Both the position numbers and the translations under genes were made by a program. A stretch of 64,000 nucleotides of DNA from OLB6 sp964525565 (GTDB lineage: Bacteria > Bacteroidota > Ignavibacteria > Kapaibacteriales > Kapaibacteriaceae). The notes below the pieces were generated by a model. That model was not told the origin of the DNA, did not search any database, and saw only the letters and a list, made by a program, of their open reading frames with translations. The DNA is taken from the NCBI GenBank assembly GCA_964525565.1, contig CAZGHI010000007.1:14365-78364 (forward strand), in the 5' to 3' direction. This document shows positions 1 to 9,840 of the stretch, one piece after another (position 1 is the stretch's first letter; the number at the start of each line of letters is the position of its first letter).

Positions 1-78
1 TAACGGAAATAACGAGCAGACTGATACTAGACTTGGCTTCACCTGCTTTCATATGGCAATTTACCCAACAACACTGGC

Positions 79-86
79 TATTTTCG
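79..86 (+). promoter_or_regulatory. Weak candidate -7 box (TAttTTCG)
   Basis: An eight-base box differing from the Bacteroidota TAnnTTTG -7 consensus at one position lies 28 bases before the ATG of the deoxyhypusine-synthase-like gene. The rest of the 1-114 stretch holds no coding sequence or hairpin that I can see. This is a tentative call, because single-mismatch boxes are common by chance. Confidence 0.25.
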
Positions 87-114
87 CCGTTCCGATTCAC
101 TATACAGCGGAACT

Positions 115-1086
115 ATGAACAAGCCAATTTCTGATTTTATTGAACAAAACTTCTTGCACTTTAATGCAGCAGCATTAGTAGATGCAGCAAAGGCGTACGT
201 TGCCCATCTGAACGATGGCGGCAAAATGATGATCACTTTGGCCGGTGCGATGAGCACGGCAGAACTTGGAAAAACGCTTGCCGAGATGATTCGCCAGGAC
301 AAAGTACAGATAATCTCATGTACAGGGGCAAACCTTGAAGAAGATATCATGAATCTTGTTGCCCATTCACATTACAAGCGTGTTCCACACTATCGCGATC
401 TCTCGCCACAAGATGAATGGGAACTTCTCGAAGGCGGATTTAACCGCGTTACGGACACCTGCATTCCTGAAGAAGAGGCCTTTCGAAGAATTCAAAAGCA
501 TATTTATAAGCAGTGGAAAGGGGCTCAGGATGCCGGCGATCGCGCATTCCCACACGAGTTCATGTATCGTATGTTGCTCAGCGGAGAAATGGAACAGTAC
601 TATGAAATCGATCCAAAGAATAGCTGGATGGTTGCCGCTGCAGAAAAGAATCTTCCAATAATTGTTCCCGGGTGGGAAGACAGTACTATGGGCAACATCT
701 TTGCTTCGTACTGCATAAAGGGCGAGCTTAACCCGTCAACTATGAAGAGCGGTATTGAATACATGGTTTGGCTTTCAGACTGGTACCGAAAAAACTCTGC
801 CGGCAAGGGCGTTGGCTTCTTCCAAATTGGTGGTGGTATTGCCGGCGACTTCCCAATCTGTGTTGTTCCCATGATGTATCAAGATCTGGGATGGCACGAT
901 GTTCCATTCTGGTCATACTTCTGTCAGATTTCCGACTCAACAACGTCGTATGGATCGTACTCAGGTGCTGTTCCCAACGAAAAAATCACGTGGGGCAAAT
1001 TGGGTATAGACACGCCCAAGTTTGTTGTAGAGTCCGATGCCACCATTGTTGCACCGTTGATGTTTGCATGGATATTGGGAATGTAA
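115..1086 (+). CDS. Deoxyhypusine synthase-like protein
   Basis: A 323-residue protein with the deoxyhypusine synthase fold signature. The N-terminal half carries the NAD-domain pattern LAGAMSTAELG and ISCTGANLEEDI. The C-terminal end carries ITWGKL with Lys295, matching the catalytic lysine of the family motif SWGKI, followed by the ESDATIV segment. True deoxyhypusine synthases transfer aminobutyl from spermidine to a lysine of eIF5A. Bacteria lack eIF5A, and bacterial homologues are usually predicted polyamine enzymes (homospermidine-synthase-like), so the substrate here is unknown. The protein should be cytoplasmic, as there is no signal peptide. No Shine-Dalgarno precedes the ATG, which is usual in this window. 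It converges on the next gene with a 17-bp spacer. No polyamine gene is adjacent. Confidence 0.85.
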   Translation: MNKPISDFIEQNFLHFNAAALVDAAKAYVAHLNDGGKMMITLAGAMSTAELGKTLAEMIRQDKVQIISCTGANLEEDIMNLVAHSHYKRVPHYRDLSPQDEWELLEGGFNRVTDTCIPEEEAFRRIQKHIYKQWKGAQDAGDRAFPHEFMYRMLLSGEMEQYYEIDPKNSWMVAAAEKNLPIIVPGWEDSTMGNIFASYCIKGELNPSTMKSGIEYMVWLSDWYRKNSAGKGVGFFQIGGGIAGDFPICVVPMMYQDLGWHDVPFWSYFCQISDSTTSYGSYSGAVPNEKITWGKLGIDTPKFVVESDATIVAPLMFAWILGM

Positions 1087-1103
1087 TACCCACGGTTGCG
1101 TTG

Positions 1104-2306
1104 CTAAGGAATTACAACTGCACGTTTATTGTCGTGTTCAACAAAGTACAATCCTGGTGGTATGGCATGCAAGGGCAGACTAACTGTAGGAGCATCTGCT
1201 ACCCATTCAGATACAATACTGCCGGTAATGTTGATTATCCGAATTGGTTGTCCTAAACTGCAATGATGGATGCGGACCACATCCCCAACTCTTTCGATGG
1301 TGAGAGAGTGCACATCACGCGTGGCTACGCTGGCAGGTGTGCGACCAAGAACAACGTCAACATATACCGGTAAATGGTCGGAAACACATACCAGTGCCTC
1401 GGCAAGCTCTGCTGAGACTGCTTTGTTAGGTGGTTCATTGAGGGGACTGTTTAAGCGCGACGTGGAGTCGTTACCAAATGCAGTATAGGATCCCGGTACA
1501 AGCCAAGGGGCCAATTGCTCCGAAACAAAAATGTAGTCAAACCGATCGTCTAAACCACCGGTGGATCCCACAACACACCCTTGCGCATTGGTCATTCGTG
1601 TGCTCTGGGTGTACCAACCGGCAAAGAGAGATGCATCGCGCTGCCACTCAGTGCCTAGTGGGTCAACAAAGCGCCTACCAACCGTAGGTGAAACGAGTTG
1701 CTGATACGCTGCCTCGGACGGTGAATACACGTTAAAATCTCCACAGGCGATAACATAATCCTGATTTGTAACGGCCAACTGTAAGGCTGCAATTTCCCGC
1801 GATCGTTGGGCCGCTGCCGAAGCATCGTTGTTAGCCTTTAAATGCAGTGAGTATATAACGAGAGTGTCAGGGAGCCGATCAGATTCGGGGTTTATTTGCA
1901 GAGTGTATTCTGCGATGTTTCGCAGTTCGGTTGAAATCACGCGCTGCGATAAAAAGGTAAACATGTTCTGATTGTACAGTAACTGGTTGTCGGTGTCCCG
2001 ACCGTCAATAAATGGAGTTGCGGCAAAGGGTGCGTACGTTAGAATGTTAGTAACAAAGTGTGGTCCCATGGTAGCATTTATTACCTCGGAGCACACCAGC
2101 AAATCCGGACGGATGGCATCCAAAATGCGCTTGAACGCGTCAGTTCGACCTCCGTCGTTGCTCAGGCTGTAATTCAAGATGTTGTATGCACAAATCCTAA
2201 CGGTATCGGCAGCGTGGGCAAAACCTACGCACAGTACTGCTAGAATGGTGGTGGCTACAATCGTTCTGCTATTCGGCCAACCAGAGGTGTTCGCAGACCT
2301 TTTCAT
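1104..2306 (-). CDS. Exported endonuclease/exonuclease/phosphatase-fold protein with T9SS-type tail
   Basis: A 400-residue exported protein. An N-terminal signal peptide (hydrophobic run TTILAVLCVGFAHA) precedes an endonuclease/exonuclease/phosphatase domain. Recognisable family blocks in order are the Asn of CAYNILNYS, the metal-ligand Glu of VCSEV, CGDFNVYSP, and the C-terminal SDHLPVYVDV with its Asp-His pair. It probably hydrolyses phosphodiesters (extracellular DNA or RNA) or phosphomonoesters; the substrate cannot be told from sequence. The last 70 or so residues (RIINITGSIVSEW to GLYFVEHDNKRAVVIP) look like a type A T9SS sorting domain, so I infer secretion to the cell surface. The start at 2306 sits six bases after a TAgcTTTG box. 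Confidence 0.85.
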   Translation of the reverse strand: MKRSANTSGWPNSRTIVATTILAVLCVGFAHAADTVRICAYNILNYSLSNDGGRTDAFKRILDAIRPDLLVCSEVINATMGPHFVTNILTYAPFAATPFIDGRDTDNQLLYNQNMFTFLSQRVISTELRNIAEYTLQINPESDRLPDTLVIYSLHLKANNDASAAAQRSREIAALQLAVTNQDYVIACGDFNVYSPSEAAYQQLVSPTVGRRFVDPLGTEWQRDASLFAGWYTQSTRMTNAQGCVVGSTGGLDDRFDYIFVSEQLAPWLVPGSYTAFGNDSTSRLNSPLNEPPNKAVSAELAEALVCVSDHLPVYVDVVLGRTPASVATRDVHSLTIERVGDVVRIHHCSLGQPIRIINITGSIVSEWVADAPTVSLPLHAIPPGLYFVEHDNKRAVVIP

Positions 2307-2310
2307 GCGG

Positions 2311-2318
2311 CAAAGCTA
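2311..2318 (-). promoter_or_regulatory. TAnnTTTG -7 box (TAgcTTTG)
   Basis: An exact match to the Bacteroidota -7 consensus TAnnTTTG on the minus strand, ending four to seven bases before the ATG at 2306 of the exported nuclease/phosphatase gene. This spacing would give a leaderless or nearly leaderless mRNA. I see no clear -33 TTG element. Confidence 0.5.
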
Positions 2319-2645
2319 GCAGAACACGGCTCATCATCTTGTTTGTAAGTCCACAAAATCGTACAACAGCAAATGATGCAGTGGATTGAACTGGTAGTGC
2401 GAATTCGGCATTGAGTTGTGGAACACAACTCGTGCATATGCTACATGCCTTCAATATTATCAACACGGTTTTGGATTTTTAATTCGTGCGATTCCACAGC
2501 AAACACCCTTATGATATGGCATGGCAGGCATCCTCGTTAAAATTTTTGAGTATTGTAAATGTGATTCGAACTGCTCTGTATCTATGCCGTTGTTATATGC
2601 AGCAGACTCAGAGTTGCCACGATCGCAGAAGTTTGCACTAACCAG
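2319..2645. other. Intergenic region without a supported gene; one hairpin
   Basis: About 330 bases between the frameshifted peroxidase and the exported nuclease/phosphatase, both on the minus strand. It is AT-rich. It contains a hairpin at 2413-2431 (GAGTTGT, 5-base loop, ACAACTC) that could terminate the upstream peroxidase transcript, although no clean T-run follows. A 65-codon minus-strand ORF overlaps its left part but resembles nothing and is not annotated. Confidence 0.5.
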
Positions 2646-4576
2646 CTAGTATTCACCGCCGATTTTTCGTGATTGGGGAATACCCGGAATTGCCGGCAGC
2701 TTGGTTGGCTTTCTAACATTCACTGCCGTGTCAGTTAGCGCCTCCATAAAGGCGATCAAGTCTGCGTAATCCTGTTCTGTGAAGTGTAGTCGGTCTGATG
2801 CAAGTGTTTGGTGCGTAGGATTTGTGCCAATGCCCAAGCCCCCTCCCAGATCGTAAAACTTCAGAACATCGTTGAGTGTTGGATACGCTCCATTATGCAT
2901 ATACGGGGCGGTGAGCGCAACATTGCGAATGGTGGGCGTTTTAAACGAGTGCCGGTATATCTCTGCTCCGTCGCGCAGGGCACCGCCAAAACGTCCTACA
3001 TCAGGATCGAGGATAGCATGTGATGTGTCAACAGACATAGGAACACCTAGAACCTCGCTTTCTGATTCGGTGAAGGCCGGAGGAACATAGCCAGCGAAGG
3101 TTGGTGCAAAGTGACATGTTCCGCAGGCAGCACGGCCCATGAATGTGTTGAATCCCCGCCGCACGGCTGGATTGAGCTGAATATTCTCTCCCCGCAAATA
3201 CCGGTCAACCGGACTATTGAAGCCGACGAGCGTTCCACATACGCTGTAATGGCCAGGGAGATATTGGCAGGTGTTATGGGTGCATCTTCGTTGAACACGG
3301 TACGAAACCGAGTTTCGTATTCCTCTGAAGTTCGCAACCTGGCAACGGCCTCAAGAAGACTAAACCCGAACTCTTTTGGATCGTGCACTACATGGTCTAT
3401 TACTTCGCTCAGCCGTTCTGCACGCAGGTCATAAAAAAAACGTCGGGCAAACACGGCATTCAGTAATGTTGGTGCATTTCGGGTAACGGTTCCGTTACCA
3501 TCTCGTGCCAAACTCTTCGCCCGACCATCGGTAAAGGCAAGCTCAGGCATGTGACATGATGCGCAGGAACGATTGACATCTGCGGACAGTACAGGGTCAA
3601 AAAACAAGAGTGCGCCTAGTTCAATTAGATCCGGTGTTACGCTGTTTTTGTACAGGCCAGTCCACATATATGGATTTAAAACATTATTATCGAACAAGTA
3701 CTGTCCTCGCGGATTGAGGGGTACATCGCTACTGTGAACTTCATCGGCATGTTCAATTTCGAGCGCATCCTGCACACGAAGCGTTAATCCGTACAGTGGG
3801 TTCAAGACGTTTCTGATGATTTCCATTCGGTCCAGCTCATCAGGAGAGTTCACGTTGTTAAGCATCGTTACGCCCCGTGATAACACTGCAGATACTGTGT
3901 CGGCCAAGGGGCTGTGGTTGCGCTGGCTGAGCGGTTCTTGAAATCCTTCAAGAATGAATCCTATTGTGGACAGTGCAGTGGCTTCGTCGCAGAAGGTAAC
4001 ATTGCCGGAGGGTCTGTCGAAGCCGCTAAGACCAAGCGCTGTTATTCTCATGATTCCTGACCGGCAAGCTTCGATTTGCATGCGTTCGGACCAGCGCATG
4101 CTGCGCAGTACACTACACATCTCGGCAGTACCCGTACGCAGTGAACGAAGTAGTTCAACGATACGTTCTTTCTCAGTAAGAACTACTGAGTCCGATTCAG
4201 CGAGAATCTCATCGAGAACCTGTAGGCCAACAGGTTGCAACTCTTCAATAAACTGTGATTTTTGATCGAGCCGAGGAAGAGGGGCGCCATTGATAAACCA
4301 GGTTACGTGAGTGGGATCTGCATATTCAGCCAGCGGTTCGATGGTTTTCCATCGAATGCGAACATGTGCATAGTGCTCTCGTAAAGCGCCAGCCTGATTC
4401 GAAGTGGAGAGAGCAATTGCAGCTTGAAGCATGTCCTCGATGGAAACACTAAGATCTGTGCCGGACCGAACAATGAACTGGTGTATGCGAAGGTGGCGTG
4501 GTTGCGTGTGTTTCCACGCGGTAAGGCATAGACCTACGATAAGAGAGTACCCCAGACAAGCAATAAATGAGCGCAT
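2646..4576 (-). pseudogene. Di-haem cytochrome c peroxidase (MauG/CCP family), frameshifted
   Basis: The gene is read in two frames. The 5' part (4576 to about 3235) has a signal-anchor, a 250-residue helical region like the N-terminal extension of Bacteroidota CCP-type proteins (possibly imelysin-like), and the first haem site CASCH followed by MPELAFTDG. The 3' part (about 3235 to 2646) resumes one frame over at GFNSPVDRYLRGEN and holds the second haem site CGTCH and a conserved C-terminus ending in a TGIG-type region. Adding one G to the short G run near 3235 on the minus strand restores a single protein of about 640 residues. The family reduces H2O2 or oxidises protein substrates in the periplasm. 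It is either a real pseudogene or a one-base assembly error; the second seems at least as likely, since both halves are well conserved. Confidence 0.8.
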
Positions 4577-4612
4577 GGTTGGTGGCTTTCAGTACGTGTT
4601 CTAGTAAACACC

Positions 4613-4645
4613 AAGGGACCAGTCGTTAGAACAGACTGGTCCCTT
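4613..4645. terminator. Strong inverted repeat downstream of the DUF839 gene
   Basis: A perfect 12-bp stem (4613-4624 pairs with 4634-4645; arms AAGGGACCAGTC and GACTGGTCCCTT) with a 9-base loop. It lies 25 bases past the stop of the minus-strand DUF839 gene and upstream of the peroxidase gene start. It is symmetric and could act on either strand. The T-rich tail on the minus strand is weak (GGTGTTT), so it may be a terminator or a processing/stability hairpin. Confidence 0.7.
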
Positions 4646-4670
4646 CTGTATAGATGACTATCTCGAAGCG

Positions 4671-6527
4671 TTAACGCTGCAGAACTATTTGCTGGGTTTT
4701 ACCGCTCGCTGTCATTAAATAGTACACACCGCCTGGAAGATCAGCAATGTTCATCGTGTTTGCCTCGCGAACAACGCGTACACGTTCACCTGCGGCATTA
4801 TACAGTGCAGCATCGGTGTACTCTGAAAATACAAGTGCACCCGATGTAGGATTAGGGAACACGCGAATTCCGGAGGGATCCTTTGCGTCATCTTCAGCAA
4901 TGTTGGACACAAGCTGCTTTAATCCTGTAATTGCGAACGTCAGTGAGTTTTTTGCTGCCGGGTCCGTAATCTCGGCCGAAATTGGGTGTTGAGAGTTAAT
5001 CAGCACCGTATTCCCGTCATCGAGACTTACAAATCCGGTTATTTCGGTACCATATGGAGAAATTGCCAGGCGATACAGATTGCTTAACGTTGGTTCCTTA
5101 GACATATCTAAGAGAAATGCCTCGCAATTTGTGCCGCGAAGCCCTGTATTCGGCATTCTTCCCATGTTAACACCGTTCAGGTCTTCTTCAATAACCATAA
5201 AGGTTTTGCCATTTACATGCAGGAAACCCAATCCATCCGGGTTAGAAAGGTGTATGTCGGGATATACACCAGGCGATGCCTGAGCATCGGTAAGCTCTGG
5301 TCCTCCTTCAAGGAAGGAACGTATTGAATTGTCTGTAGGATCGAAAACGAGAACCCGACCGTAGAAGTCCTTCATATCGGAACCTTCAACATCCCACCCG
5401 TTTGCGGCAGCACGATCTGTTGTGTGTTTTGGCAATTGCCAGCCAGCAGCACGGGCACTCTTATATGCAGACCCCGGACGATCGATGCCTGTTTCTGTGA
5501 TGTATAGTTTGCCGTCGGTTTTGTTAAACGCACCCCATTCAAGTCGTGAGAACCCAGTAATGCCTTGCGTTGCCGCCCAAGTGTGGGGTGCAGACAGTAT
5601 GTCCCAGTTGGTTGCGGGATCGTTTGGTACCTGCACCCACGTACCGGTGAATGCGTTTGGATTTTGTTTGTAGAAGTATAATTTACCTTTAGTGAAATCC
5701 CCTGGTTCATCCGCAACGAATTTGGATAGAAGCGACCGACCGCCGGCACCATCTTCGAAGAGATACACCGTTTTTATGTCCTCCATAACAACGCCCCCTT
5801 CAAAGCCTTGGCGACCCCAATTGTACTGCTTGCGAACAGCCTTTGCTGTTTTCGGGTCAATTTCAACCATCCAGTTCAGGTTTTGGTAACGTGGAATTCG
5901 CTTGCCATCCAGCCCCGGAAAACCTCAAGGTTGTTTTGAACCAATCACAAAATCTGTTGTGTCGCGAAACTGATTGCCGTTTCCATAGATTCCTTTGTTA
6001 CTGGTTTGATACCATTCTTCAGCTGTCCAAACCCGACCGCCCTGCGACATGCCTCCGCAGTTCATTCCTGTTTCGCCAACGGTGTTAACAAAGTCCACGT
6101 TGAAGAACTTACCGGTACGTCCATCCGGAAGAGTCTGGTCGAGAACTTCAAGTGTACCGTCGGCTTTTTTACCAAGCTTGAACATCGTCATACCGCCACC
6201 GTCGCCCACGGCATCATTTGCCTCCATCATTTCGTGGTTAACGATGATGTAGCCAAGTGATGCGCCGGTTGGATCGGCAGCATATCCGATATAGTCGTGC
6301 CACTGCTTAGCTGCCGTTTTTCCGTTTGGCCTACCATTGGCATCTACGGTTTGAACTGAGTCAACACCACCAACGAAAATGTTTTGATACTTCAATGGTG
6401 ATGGGGGAACTACGACCCGTCCCTGCAAGTACGGAATCATGGTTATTGGTTCAATCTTCACGGGGAAGTTTTGTGCTGTGAGGGTAACGGCACAGCCCAG
6501 CGAGAGCGCGAGAAGCAGTTGCTTCAT
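4671..6527 (-). pseudogene. PhoX-like DUF839 secreted protein, interrupted by an in-frame TGA
   Basis: Two ORFs (6527-5925 and 5870-4671) lie in exactly the same frame. Apart from a single TGA at 5925-5927 the gene reads through as about 618 residues. It has a signal peptide (LLLALSLGCAVTLTAQ), then blocks typical of the DUF839/PhoX beta-propeller family (YIIVNHEMMEAND, GGMSQGGRVWTAEEW, NWMVEIDPKT, YNWGRQGFEGGVV), and a C-terminal T9SS type A domain (FPNPTSGALVF to LPGGVYYL and a terminal KTQQIVLQR). PhoX relatives are Ca/Fe-dependent phosphatases; activity here is unproven. Coding similarity continues immediately after the TGA (GFPGLDGKRIP). It may be a nonsense mutation, a sequencing error or readthrough. 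TGA serves as a normal stop in neighbouring genes, so the code is not reassigned. Confidence 0.8.
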
Positions 6528-6745
6528 GGCTAATCCTGAAAGTGGTGAATGAGGTGTATTTGATCGGTGAAAGAAGGCAGATGCTCAAGTGTCTGCCTAA
6601 CGCCGAAGCGAAACTATTGGCAGTGTATTATCGGAGTTTTTTGGTTCTATTAAGCAATGAATACGATTGTGTTGTGCGGGTGATTTTCGCAGGCTTGTCT
6701 TTAACTACCGTATGAATCAGCCAACGATCGTGAGGATATTTGTAC

Positions 6746-8044
6746 ATGATAACCGATCGGCAGGTGCTGCGATTCTGGATTCCGCTGAGCAGCACGTGGC
6801 TAATGATGGCTGCGGAAGGACCGGTGTTGGCGGCAGTTGTGGCTCGGTTAGACGAAAAGGTGCTAAACCTGGCCGCTTATGGTATTGCCAGCGCAGTGGC
6901 CATGCTCATCGAATCGCCGGTGATAGGATTGCTTAGTGCAGTTGTTGCCCTTGTTCGCGACAAGGAGTCGGCAAAACGCATGTTTCGATTCATGGTGCAG
7001 TTGAATCTGCTTGTAACGGCAGTAATGGTTATTGCTGTGATTCCACCTGTTTTCGATGTTGTTGCGCACGATGTGATTCAGCTACCGGCAAATGTTGCAT
7101 GGAGGGTATATGTGGGTTTGGTGTGCATGATACCGTGGCCTGCTGCCATTGGTGTTCGCAGGTATTATCAGGGACTTCTCATACGCGCCGGCCGAACCAG
7201 AAGCGTAGCATTGGGTACCGTAATTCGTCTTGTGAGTATGGCAACGTCTGCCTTTGCACTGGCGGCAATAGGTGTAGAGGGGGTTATCGTTGGTTGTGTT
7301 GGCCTCACGATTGGTGTTGTAAACGAAGCCGTTGCTATCTGGTGGCTAACAACGCGCGTTACCACCCCCGATGAACTCACGTTGGCCTCTACGGTGGAGC
7401 CCCTTACATCGAATCGAATTCGCAGGTTTTACACACCGCTGGCGCTTACGTCGATGGTGAATTTCTTTGCCACACCATTGTTAAGCTTCCTGGTAATTCG
7501 TTTGCCTGATTCCGTTGCCTCACTTGCAGTGATACCTGTTATCAGCGCACTCTTGTTTGTGTTTCGCAGCTTTGGCTTCTCGTACCAAGAGGTTGGCATT
7601 GCATTGTTGGGTCCGTCTGAGCAGTCATATCGCGCCGTCCGGCGCGTAGCGCAACGTATTGTTCTTGGAACAACGATAGCAATGGGAATTATCGTGGGCA
7701 CTCCTCTGCTTGAGATTGTGTATCGTACAGTCTTCGAGTTGCAGGATCAGCTAGTACAGCTCGCCACAGCTCCCACCCGAGTTTTAATGGTAGTACCTCT
7801 TACCGCTGCTTTATATTCACTGCAGCGCGCCGTCATGATTGTTGCACATCGTACCATTCATGTAACGGCAAGCATGCTAATCGAAGTCGGAACGATGGCT
7901 TTAGTAATGGTAGTGTTCATCTGGAATGGCACGCTAAATGGAGCTTTGGCTTCAGGAATCGCAATTGCAGTTGGCAGTGTATTCTCGTTTGCGTATGCAG
8001 GGTTGATTTCGCGCTCCATTCTGCGTCAGTGGCCAGACCCCTGA
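6746..8044 (+). CDS. Polytopic membrane protein, MATE/MOP flippase-like
   Basis: A 432-residue integral membrane protein with about twelve hydrophobic segments and almost no soluble domain. The opening (FWIPLSSTWLMMAAEGPVLAAVVARL) and the repeated six-helix layout resemble the MOP exporter superfamily (MATE, polysaccharide flippases, and particularly the ANK/progressive-ankylosis group). I infer export of a small molecule or a lipid-linked substrate across the inner membrane; the substrate is unknown. I chose the ATG at 6746 because GTGAGGA lies about nine bases upstream, while a TTG two codons earlier is too close to it. It is divergent from the DUF839 gene across 218 bases and is followed 18 bases later by the ABC ATPase genes. 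Confidence 0.65.
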   Translation: MITDRQVLRFWIPLSSTWLMMAAEGPVLAAVVARLDEKVLNLAAYGIASAVAMLIESPVIGLLSAVVALVRDKESAKRMFRFMVQLNLLVTAVMVIAVIPPVFDVVAHDVIQLPANVAWRVYVGLVCMIPWPAAIGVRRYYQGLLIRAGRTRSVALGTVIRLVSMATSAFALAAIGVEGVIVGCVGLTIGVVNEAVAIWWLTTRVTTPDELTLASTVEPLTSNRIRRFYTPLALTSMVNFFATPLLSFLVIRLPDSVASLAVIPVISALLFVFRSFGFSYQEVGIALLGPSEQSYRAVRRVAQRIVLGTTIAMGIIVGTPLLEIVYRTVFELQDQLVQLATAPTRVLMVVPLTAALYSLQRAVMIVAHRTIHVTASMLIEVGTMALVMVVFIWNGTLNGALASGIAIAVGSVFSFAYAGLISRSILRQWPDP

Positions 8045-8048
8045 CACC

Positions 8049-8056
8049 TATCTTTG
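8049..8056 (+). promoter_or_regulatory. TAnnTTTG -7 box (TAtcTTTG)
   Basis: An exact TAnnTTTG match six bases before the ATG at 8063. The box lies just after the TGA of the membrane protein gene, so the ABC ATPase gene probably has its own short-leader transcript in addition to any read-through. Confidence 0.5.
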
Positions 8057-8062
8057 TGGTAC

Positions 8063-9838
8063 ATGAAAACGCTACTTGAGGTTCAAAACCTTACAACGCA
8101 GTTTACCTCCGACAACGCACTCATAACAGCGGTGAACAACGTTAGCTTCACCGTTAGCAAAGGGCGTACGCTGGGCATTGTTGGCGAGTCTGGTTCCGGG
8201 AAGTCTGTAACCAGCTTGAGTGTGATGCGGCTGATTCAAACGCCGCCGGGGCGTATCAGCGCGGGGAAGGCACTCTTTCACGAAGCCGATGGGTCCGTTA
8301 CCGATTTGCTAGCGCTGCCTGAAGACAAGATGAGGCAGTACCGCGGGAATCGGATTGCTATGATCTTTCAGGAGCCAATGACATCGCTCAACCCGGTGTT
8401 TACCTGCGGCGATCAAATTGTTGAAGCCATTCGACTTCACAAAAAAGTGGATAAAGCAACAGCTTATCAGCAAGCGTTGGAATTGCTGCACGAGGTGCAG
8501 TTGCCGCGATCGGAACACATGATGCGATCGTATCCGCACCAGCTATCCGGAGGGCAAAAACAGCGGGTGATGATTGCCATGGCCATGTGCTGCAATCCCG
8601 ATTTGCTAATCGCCGACGAGCCAACAACAGCTCTCGATGTAACGGTGCAGGCTACCATTCTGGATTTGATGAGGCGTTTGCAGCGATCGCACAACATGAG
8701 TATGATGTTTATCACGCATGACCTCGGCGTGATTGCAGAGATTGCAGACGATGTGATTGTGATGTATAAGGGCCGGATTGTGGAGTATGGCAGTGTCGAG
8801 AACATCTTTGCAAGTCCACAGCATCCTTACACAAAAGGATTATTGGCATGCAGACCACGCTTAGATACGAAGCTGAAAGTGTTCATGGATGAAGACGAAC
8901 ACGGAATCATCACCGAGCGTATGCATGACAACCCTGATGCTGTTATTCACCGTCTTGCATTTTCTGATGGAGAAATTGCAGAACGCAATGCCACATTCGA
9001 GTCGGCACCCAAGGTATTAGATGTAGATAACCTGCAGGTACACTTTCCGATACGCTCTGGTCTATTTGGCAGAACACAGGGTGTGGTGAGGGCAGTTGAT
9101 GGTGTGTCGTTTTATGTACGCCCGGGCGAAACTCTCGGGTTGGTGGGCGAAAGCGGCTGTGGCAAAACAACAACGGGTCGTGCCATACTTCGTCTGGTAG
9201 AGCCAACAGGCGGTACGGTTGTCTTTGAAGGAAAGAATGTTCAAACGCTGAATCAATCAGAGCTGAAGGTGCTCCGTCGGGACTTCCAAATCATTTTTCA
9301 GGATCCATACTCATCGCTAAACCCTAGGTTAAGCGTAGGAAGTGCACTTACGGAGGTTCTCAAGGTACATGGTCTTGGCGAGAACGATGCAGACAGGCGG
9401 GAACAAGTGCTATATCTGTTGGACAAGGTAAACCTGCTTCCACGGCATTATAACAACTACCCACACGAATTCTCTGGTGGACAGCGACAACGTATATGCA
9501 TTGCGCGTGCATTGGCTTTGAAACCGAAGTTGCTGATTTGCGATGAAAGTGTGAGTGCTCTGGATGTTTCCGTTCAGGCACAGGTACTAAACCTTCTTGT
9601 TTCGTTGCGTGAAGAGTTTAAGCTTACCTACATTTTCATCTCGCACGATTTGAGTGTTGTTAAGTTCATCAGCGATCGGATTGCAGTGATGAATGCCGGT
9701 AGGATTGTGGAAATGGGAACTGCTCAGGACGTGTATGCCAACCCTGCCAACAGCTATACACGTGGACTGATTGAGGCAATTCCACGGGGTACACTTGACG
9801 AGATCCGACGTCGGCAAGCTGAACGAAACGCCGCATAA
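8063..9838 (+). CDS. Duplicated oligopeptide/dipeptide-type ABC transporter ATPase (DppD-DppF fusion)
   Basis: A 591-residue protein with two complete ABC nucleotide-binding domains of the oligopeptide (Opp/Dpp, GsiA/YejF-like) class. The first half has Walker A GESGSGKS, signature LSGGQKQR and Walker B LLIADEPTTALD. The second has Walker A GESGCGKT, signature FSGGQRQR and LLICDESVSALD. Each half ends with the oligopeptide-type C-terminal extension (HPYTKGLL and NSYTRGLIEAIP). It should energise import of peptides or nickel-like ligands through inner-membrane permeases, but no permease or binding protein is in the window, so the partners must lie elsewhere. The ATG at 8063 was preferred to a TTG three codons upstream because it gives the usual LLEVQNL start. 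Confidence 0.92.
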   Translation: MKTLLEVQNLTTQFTSDNALITAVNNVSFTVSKGRTLGIVGESGSGKSVTSLSVMRLIQTPPGRISAGKALFHEADGSVTDLLALPEDKMRQYRGNRIAMIFQEPMTSLNPVFTCGDQIVEAIRLHKKVDKATAYQQALELLHEVQLPRSEHMMRSYPHQLSGGQKQRVMIAMAMCCNPDLLIADEPTTALDVTVQATILDLMRRLQRSHNMSMMFITHDLGVIAEIADDVIVMYKGRIVEYGSVENIFASPQHPYTKGLLACRPRLDTKLKVFMDEDEHGIITERMHDNPDAVIHRLAFSDGEIAERNATFESAPKVLDVDNLQVHFPIRSGLFGRTQGVVRAVDGVSFYVRPGETLGLVGESGCGKTTTGRAILRLVEPTGGTVVFEGKNVQTLNQSELKVLRRDFQIIFQDPYSSLNPRLSVGSALTEVLKVHGLGENDADRREQVLYLLDKVNLLPRHYNNYPHEFSGGQRQRICIARALALKPKLLICDESVSALDVSVQAQVLNLLVSLREEFKLTYIFISHDLSVVKFISDRIAVMNAGRIVEMGTAQDVYANPANSYTRGLIEAIPRGTLDEIRRRQAERNAA

Positions 9839-9840
9839 CC

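Noticed and set aside
2269..2466. 65-codon minus-strand ORF in the 2.3-2.6 kb spacer
   Set aside because: It overlaps the start of the exported nuclease/phosphatase gene and its promoter box, and shows no recognisable features.
5925..5927. Selenocysteine or reassigned TGA
   Set aside because: No convincing hairpin follows the TGA, no sel genes are present and other genes end in TGA; kept only as an open alternative in the finding.
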